From Lentisphaeria bacterium (GTDB lineage Bacteria > Verrucomicrobiota > Lentisphaeria > Victivallales > UBA1829), in contig JAFVRL010000075.1 of the NCBI GenBank assembly GCA_017504325.1, forward strand, positions 1 through 5,144: 5,144 bases of DNA, read 5' to 3'. How positions within the stretch are numbered: the first letter of the stretch is position 1; each line of letters starts with the position of its first letter. This document shows positions 3,778 through 5,144 of this stretch, one piece after another. Position numbers and translations under genes: made by a program. The notes beneath the pieces were generated by a model that saw nothing but the letters and a program-made list of their open reading frames with translations, was not told the origin of the DNA and ran no database searches.

Positions 3778-5144
3778 CAATCCTTCAGGGGAAAGGAGCT
3801 TTTTACCCATGAACTCCGGCTCTTTTTTCTGTCTCATCTGAGAAAACCATCCGCCGTTGGCGCCGAAGGTGGGCAGCGGCAGACGCACCCGGTCAAAGCC
3901 GCAATCTATGGCGACACGTTTCATGCTGGCGTCGAAGGCGCTCCAATCCACTGCCACAGGCATATTGTTGCGGATCTCAAATTTGGGTTTTTTGATCTCG
4001 ATGCCCCCTTGAGGATTGATCCTTTCAGCCATACAGAGTTTGAGCATATCATCCACGATGAGGTCGGATCGGCGCTTGTCAAATTTGCGGAACCCCTTGT
4101 GGGCGCGGATGGGCATATAGGTCTTGAGCCGGGGGTATTGGGGCAGAGTGAAATTCCTTATTCTGAGTTCGTAGGGCACCTGGGCAACGGTTTTGCCTTC
4201 AGCTTTGAGCTTGACGGAGCCTTTGAGCGTTCCTGAAATACCGGTGCGGGGAACCATGAACTGCACATAGAAACAGGTGTTGACACCGGGAACACCGGGG
4301 GCAGAGGAGTCCGCCAGAACAGGGTCGGCGTGGAACCCCTTCATCGCCGGATTGTCCGGGTTGCGCAGTTCGATAAATCCCAGAGTGTTGACCTTGACGA
4401 TCTGCTTATTCCCCCCGGGAGGGGTGATCTCCAGTTCCAGGCGTTTGCTTGCTTTTTTTGGGGCAACTCCCAGGATCACAGCGACCTTTTCACCTTTGGC
4501 GGCTTGCAGACGCAGACAGGGAGCGTCGGTCCTTTTGCCGGGGACTCCCTGCCGGGGGACCTTCCGGTCGGCGGGAGCGGCGAACCAGGTGCCGAAAGCG
4601 CCTTCAGAGAGGATCTCTCCCTGAAAAACGGCACTTTGGGGAGCGCTCTGAGCACCGAAACGGACATCATCCAGATAGGTGCGCATCCTGCCTTTGAACC
4701 AGATGGTCGCCTGAAGTTTGCGGCACTCAGGCTTGGGGTAGACCACAAGAGATGCACTTTGCCATTCACCGGTTTTGGTGGTGGCGGTAAAAAAGGAGTA
4801 GGGCTTGATGGGTTTGCCTTGAGAATCCAGCTGCATGATGCGGCCGCTGACGGCGCATTTGCCGGAGCTTTCAGCGATAAAGTAGTGGAAGTCAAGCTTC
4901 ACGCCCCCGGGAACCGCAGGTCGGGGGATGGCACAGTTGAAGTGGAAGGTCCTGCCGGGCAAAGCGGCGTTGAGTTCCAGAGAACTTTTGCCGCTTCTTG
5001 CCTTGAGAGAGGAGCGTTCAAAGCTCATCCCCGGCGCTTTGGGCGTGTATTTGCTGCCGACATAGGTCCTGACATACCACGCTTTTGAATCTTTTTCAAA
5101 GTCCATCACCTCCGACGCCTGCAGAAGCGCCGAAAGAGCCAACA
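3775..5144 (-). CDS. Secreted GH123-like (DUF4091) glycoside hydrolase, N-terminal part up to the in-frame TAG (start lies beyond window edge)
   Basis: The frame is open at the right edge. It begins with LALSALLQASEVMDFEKD, which looks like the end of a signal peptide with cleavage near LLQA, so the true start is probably a short way outside the window and the TTG at 5142 is unlikely to be it. Residues about 12-163 form a likely carbohydrate-binding-type beta-sandwich, starting at VMDFEKDSKAWYV and ending in the typical RTYLDDVRFG. A linker and a second beta-rich region follow. Residues about 268-340 match the N-terminal beta domain of DUF4091/GH123-like proteins: ADPVLADSS, FYVQFMVP, GTLKGSVKLKAEGKTVAQVP, and then RIRNFTLPQYPRLKT. 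The barrel begins near TYMPIRAH and is cut by TAG after residue 455, before the catalytic DE pair. Uninterrupted, the coding region in the window would be about 630 codons. As encoded, the secreted product would keep its binding domains but lack catalysis. The substrate is unknown; GH123 proper removes beta-N-acetylgalactosamine. Confidence 0.8.
   Translation of the reverse strand, partial: LALSALLQASEVMDFEKDSKAWYVRTYVGSKYTPKAPGMSFERSSLKARSGKSSLELNAALPGRTFHFNCAIPRPAVPGGVKLDFHYFIAESSGKCAVSGRIMQLDSQGKPIKPYSFFTATTKTGEWQSASLVVYPKPECRKLQATIWFKGRMRTYLDDVRFGAQSAPQSAVFQGEILSEGAFGTWFAAPADRKVPRQGVPGKRTDAPCLRLQAAKGEKVAVILGVAPKKASKRLELEITPPGGNKQIVKVNTLGFIELRNPDNPAMKGFHADPVLADSSAPGVPGVNTCFYVQFMVPRTGISGTLKGSVKLKAEGKTVAQVPYELRIRNFTLPQYPRLKTYMPIRAHKGFRKFDKRRSDLIVDDMLKLCMAERINPQGGIEIKKPKFEIRNNMPVAVDWSAFDASMKRVAIDCGFDRVRLPLPTFGANGGWFSQMRQKKEPEFMGKKLLSPEGL

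Noticed and set aside
3223..4236. A 337-residue open frame on the plus strand, unbroken across both the TAG and the GH/M19 join
   Set aside because: It lies antisense to recognisable glycosidase and dipeptidase sequence, shows no recognisable family or signal peptide, and such long antisense frames are common opposite GC-richer coding DNA.
4330..5088. A 252-residue plus-strand open frame rich in Gly, Phe and Ala
   Set aside because: It is antisense to the N-terminal domains of the glycosidase, has no recognised motif, and its composition mirrors the codons of the real gene.

Overview
The window holds two unlike blocks that converge on a shared terminator. Gene content suggests a bacterium with a moderate-GC genome. 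A secreted GH123/DUF4091-type glycoside hydrolase and an M19 dipeptidase fit a glycan-degrading gut or sediment lineage such as Lentisphaeria and other PVC bacteria. The accC-Asp23 arrangement is also typical of Firmicutes. This placement is inference and weak.

Block 1 (plus strand, 2-2573) is a tight operon. It contains the 3' part of accC (biotin carboxylase), two soluble Asp23/Gls24 (DUF322) paralogues, a membrane-anchored Asp23-like/AmaP-like protein, and a small exported rhodanese. Gaps are 52, 56 and 14 bases, followed by a 4-base ATGA overlap, so co-transcription and partial translational coupling are likely. The B. subtilis relative YqhY sits beside accBC and is genetically tied to acetyl-CoA carboxylase, while AmaP anchors Asp23 at the membrane in staphylococci. 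A reasonable reading is an envelope-associated Asp23 complex expressed with fatty-acid synthesis. The rhodanese is an unexpected fifth member. I saw no convincing promoter in this block; it is presumably driven from upstream of the window.

The convergent gap (2574-2681) holds a short perfect hairpin and then a strong bidirectional intrinsic terminator.

Block 2 (minus strand, 5144 down to 2682) is damaged. A secreted GH123-like protein enters from the right edge with the tail of its signal peptide. It is interrupted by an in-frame TAG at 3775-3777, resumes in the same frame through the DE catalytic motif, and loses its C-terminus near 3250. At about 3240-3252 the sequence switches, in a different frame, to the C-terminal half of an M19 membrane dipeptidase that lacks the N-terminal metal ligands. 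One deletion across a former GH-to-M19 gene pair would explain the join; an assembly chimera is the main alternative. Base composition tends to be higher in GC on the glycosidase side of the join.

No tRNA, rRNA, CRISPR array, insertion sequence or attachment site was recognised. No stretch over 300 bases lacks a gene or gene remnant.
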